A stretch of 46,305 bases of DNA from assembly GCA_030447275.1 (NCBI GenBank), contig JAUJPF010000025.1, positions 1-46,305 of the forward strand, written 5' to 3'. This DNA comes from Solirubrobacteraceae bacterium. GTDB taxonomy: Bacteria; Actinomycetota; Thermoleophilia; Solirubrobacterales; Solirubrobacteraceae. This document shows positions 45,921-46,305 of this stretch, piece by piece. Within the stretch, counting starts at the first letter, position 1. Each line of letters begins with the position of its first letter. The notes beneath the pieces are model-generated. The model saw only the letters and a program-made list of their open reading frames with translations. It made no database searches and was not told where the DNA came from. Made by a program: the position numbers and the translations under genes.

Positions 45921-46305
45921 TCAGCCGCCGGCGGGGTTCGGCCCGCGCACGGGCCGCAGCGGGCGCACCTTGCCCGCCTTCGGCGGGTCCGCGTTGCCCG
46001 CGAGCTGCGCGACGGCCTCCTCGAGCGCGCCGATCCGCGCGGCGAGCCCCTTGATCGCGTCGGCGATCGGGTCGGGCAGGTGGACCCAGTCGGCGTCCGG
46101 CCCCTCCGGGCGGCGGCCCTCGACCCGCACCGGGTGGCCCGGGTTGCCGACCACCGTCGCGTTCGGCGGCACGTCGTGGATCACGACCGAGTTCGCGCCG
46201 ACCTTCGCCCCGTGACCGATGGTGATCGGCCCGAGCAGCTTGGCTCCCGACCCGATCGTGACGTTGTCCTCGACCGTCGGGTGGCGCTTGCCGGTGGCAA
46301 AGCCG
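45921..46305 (-). CDS. cysE: Serine O-acetyltransferase, C-terminal part (runs off window)
   Basis: The last ~127 residues of a CysE-type acetyltransferase making O-acetylserine for cysteine synthesis; the N-terminal part is beyond the right edge. The left-handed beta-helix is seen as [40 protein letters not shown] and [20 protein letters not shown], which are diagnostic of CysE (the usual catalytic His residues lie further upstream). A C-terminal extension has a coiled segment ([20 protein letters not shown]) and a basic Pro-rich end. It ties in with the serine genes at 15.6-18.3 kb. Confidence 0.88.
   Translation of the reverse strand, partial: GFATGKRHPTVEDNVTIGSGAKLLGPITIGHGAKVGANSVVIHDVPPNATVVGNPGHPVRVEGRRPEGPDADWVHLPDPIADAIKGLAARIGALEEAVAQLAGNADPPKAGKVRPLRPVRGPNPAGG

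Overview
The window is a gene-dense, very high-GC bacterial chromosome segment. The gene families, extensive GTG/TTG start use, 4-bp ATGA/GTGA gene overlaps, a Mycobacterium-type SerC and a trehalose importer resembling LpqY-SugABC all point to an actinobacterium. The best inference is class Thermoleophilia (Solirubrobacterales-like), but the window contains no rRNA to prove it. I saw no tRNA, rRNA, insertion sequence, prophage or CRISPR array.

Layout. 1-433: 5' part of a methylmalonate-semialdehyde dehydrogenase. 582-4632: polyamine-type ABC importer (potA-D-B-C). 4647-5515: ferritin-like protein coupled to tatA, with its ribosome site inside a hairpin. 5661-6518: ParB-like protein. 6522-12286: GH13 alpha-glucosidase plus an lpqY-sugABC-like ABC importer. 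12309-15634: a C26 amidotransferase, a circularly permuted ATP-grasp and a GCS2-type carboxylate-amine ligase, a possible gamma-glutamyl metabolism unit. 15631-20738: serA, serC and ilvC with a methyltransferase and a DsbA-like protein. 20887-30458: a nearly complete menaquinone pathway (menE, menB, menA, menC, menH, menD, menF), interrupted by an ECF sigma factor and its membrane partner. 30489-33007: ilvB-ilvN and a small coupled gene. 33019-34606: small unknown genes. 34730-38407: gatCAB with a leading membrane gene. 38419-39270: folD. 39293-40423: a secreted clan GH-A-like glycosidase. 40536-40868: PilZ protein. 40910-44203: PcrA/UvrD helicase carrying a 357-residue intein. 44511-45395: queuosine-salvage-like protein. 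45392-46305: truncated MlaE permease and the 3' part of cysE.

Four things stand out. (1) Nine single-base reading-frame breaks fall within 29.9-31.75 kb, hitting menF, a small gene, ilvN and ilvB. Correcting each by one base restores whole-codon genes, so a local sequence-quality problem is likelier than decay. (2) Many starts are preceded by a TANNNT-like -10 box exactly 6-8 nt upstream, which predicts widespread leaderless transcription. Four divergent gene pairs have overlapping, near-symmetric -10 boxes in 22-27 bp intergenic gaps. (3) Four convergent gene pairs terminate on one shared CTAG. (4) Near the right end a thioesterase, a GNAT acetyltransferase and an MlaE permease survive only as truncated or internally deleted remnants.

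Functionally the window joins nutrient uptake (polyamine, trehalose-like sugar), serine and branched-chain amino acid synthesis, quinone synthesis, Asn/Gln-tRNA amidation and one-carbon metabolism: mostly housekeeping genes with a few lineage-specific unknowns.
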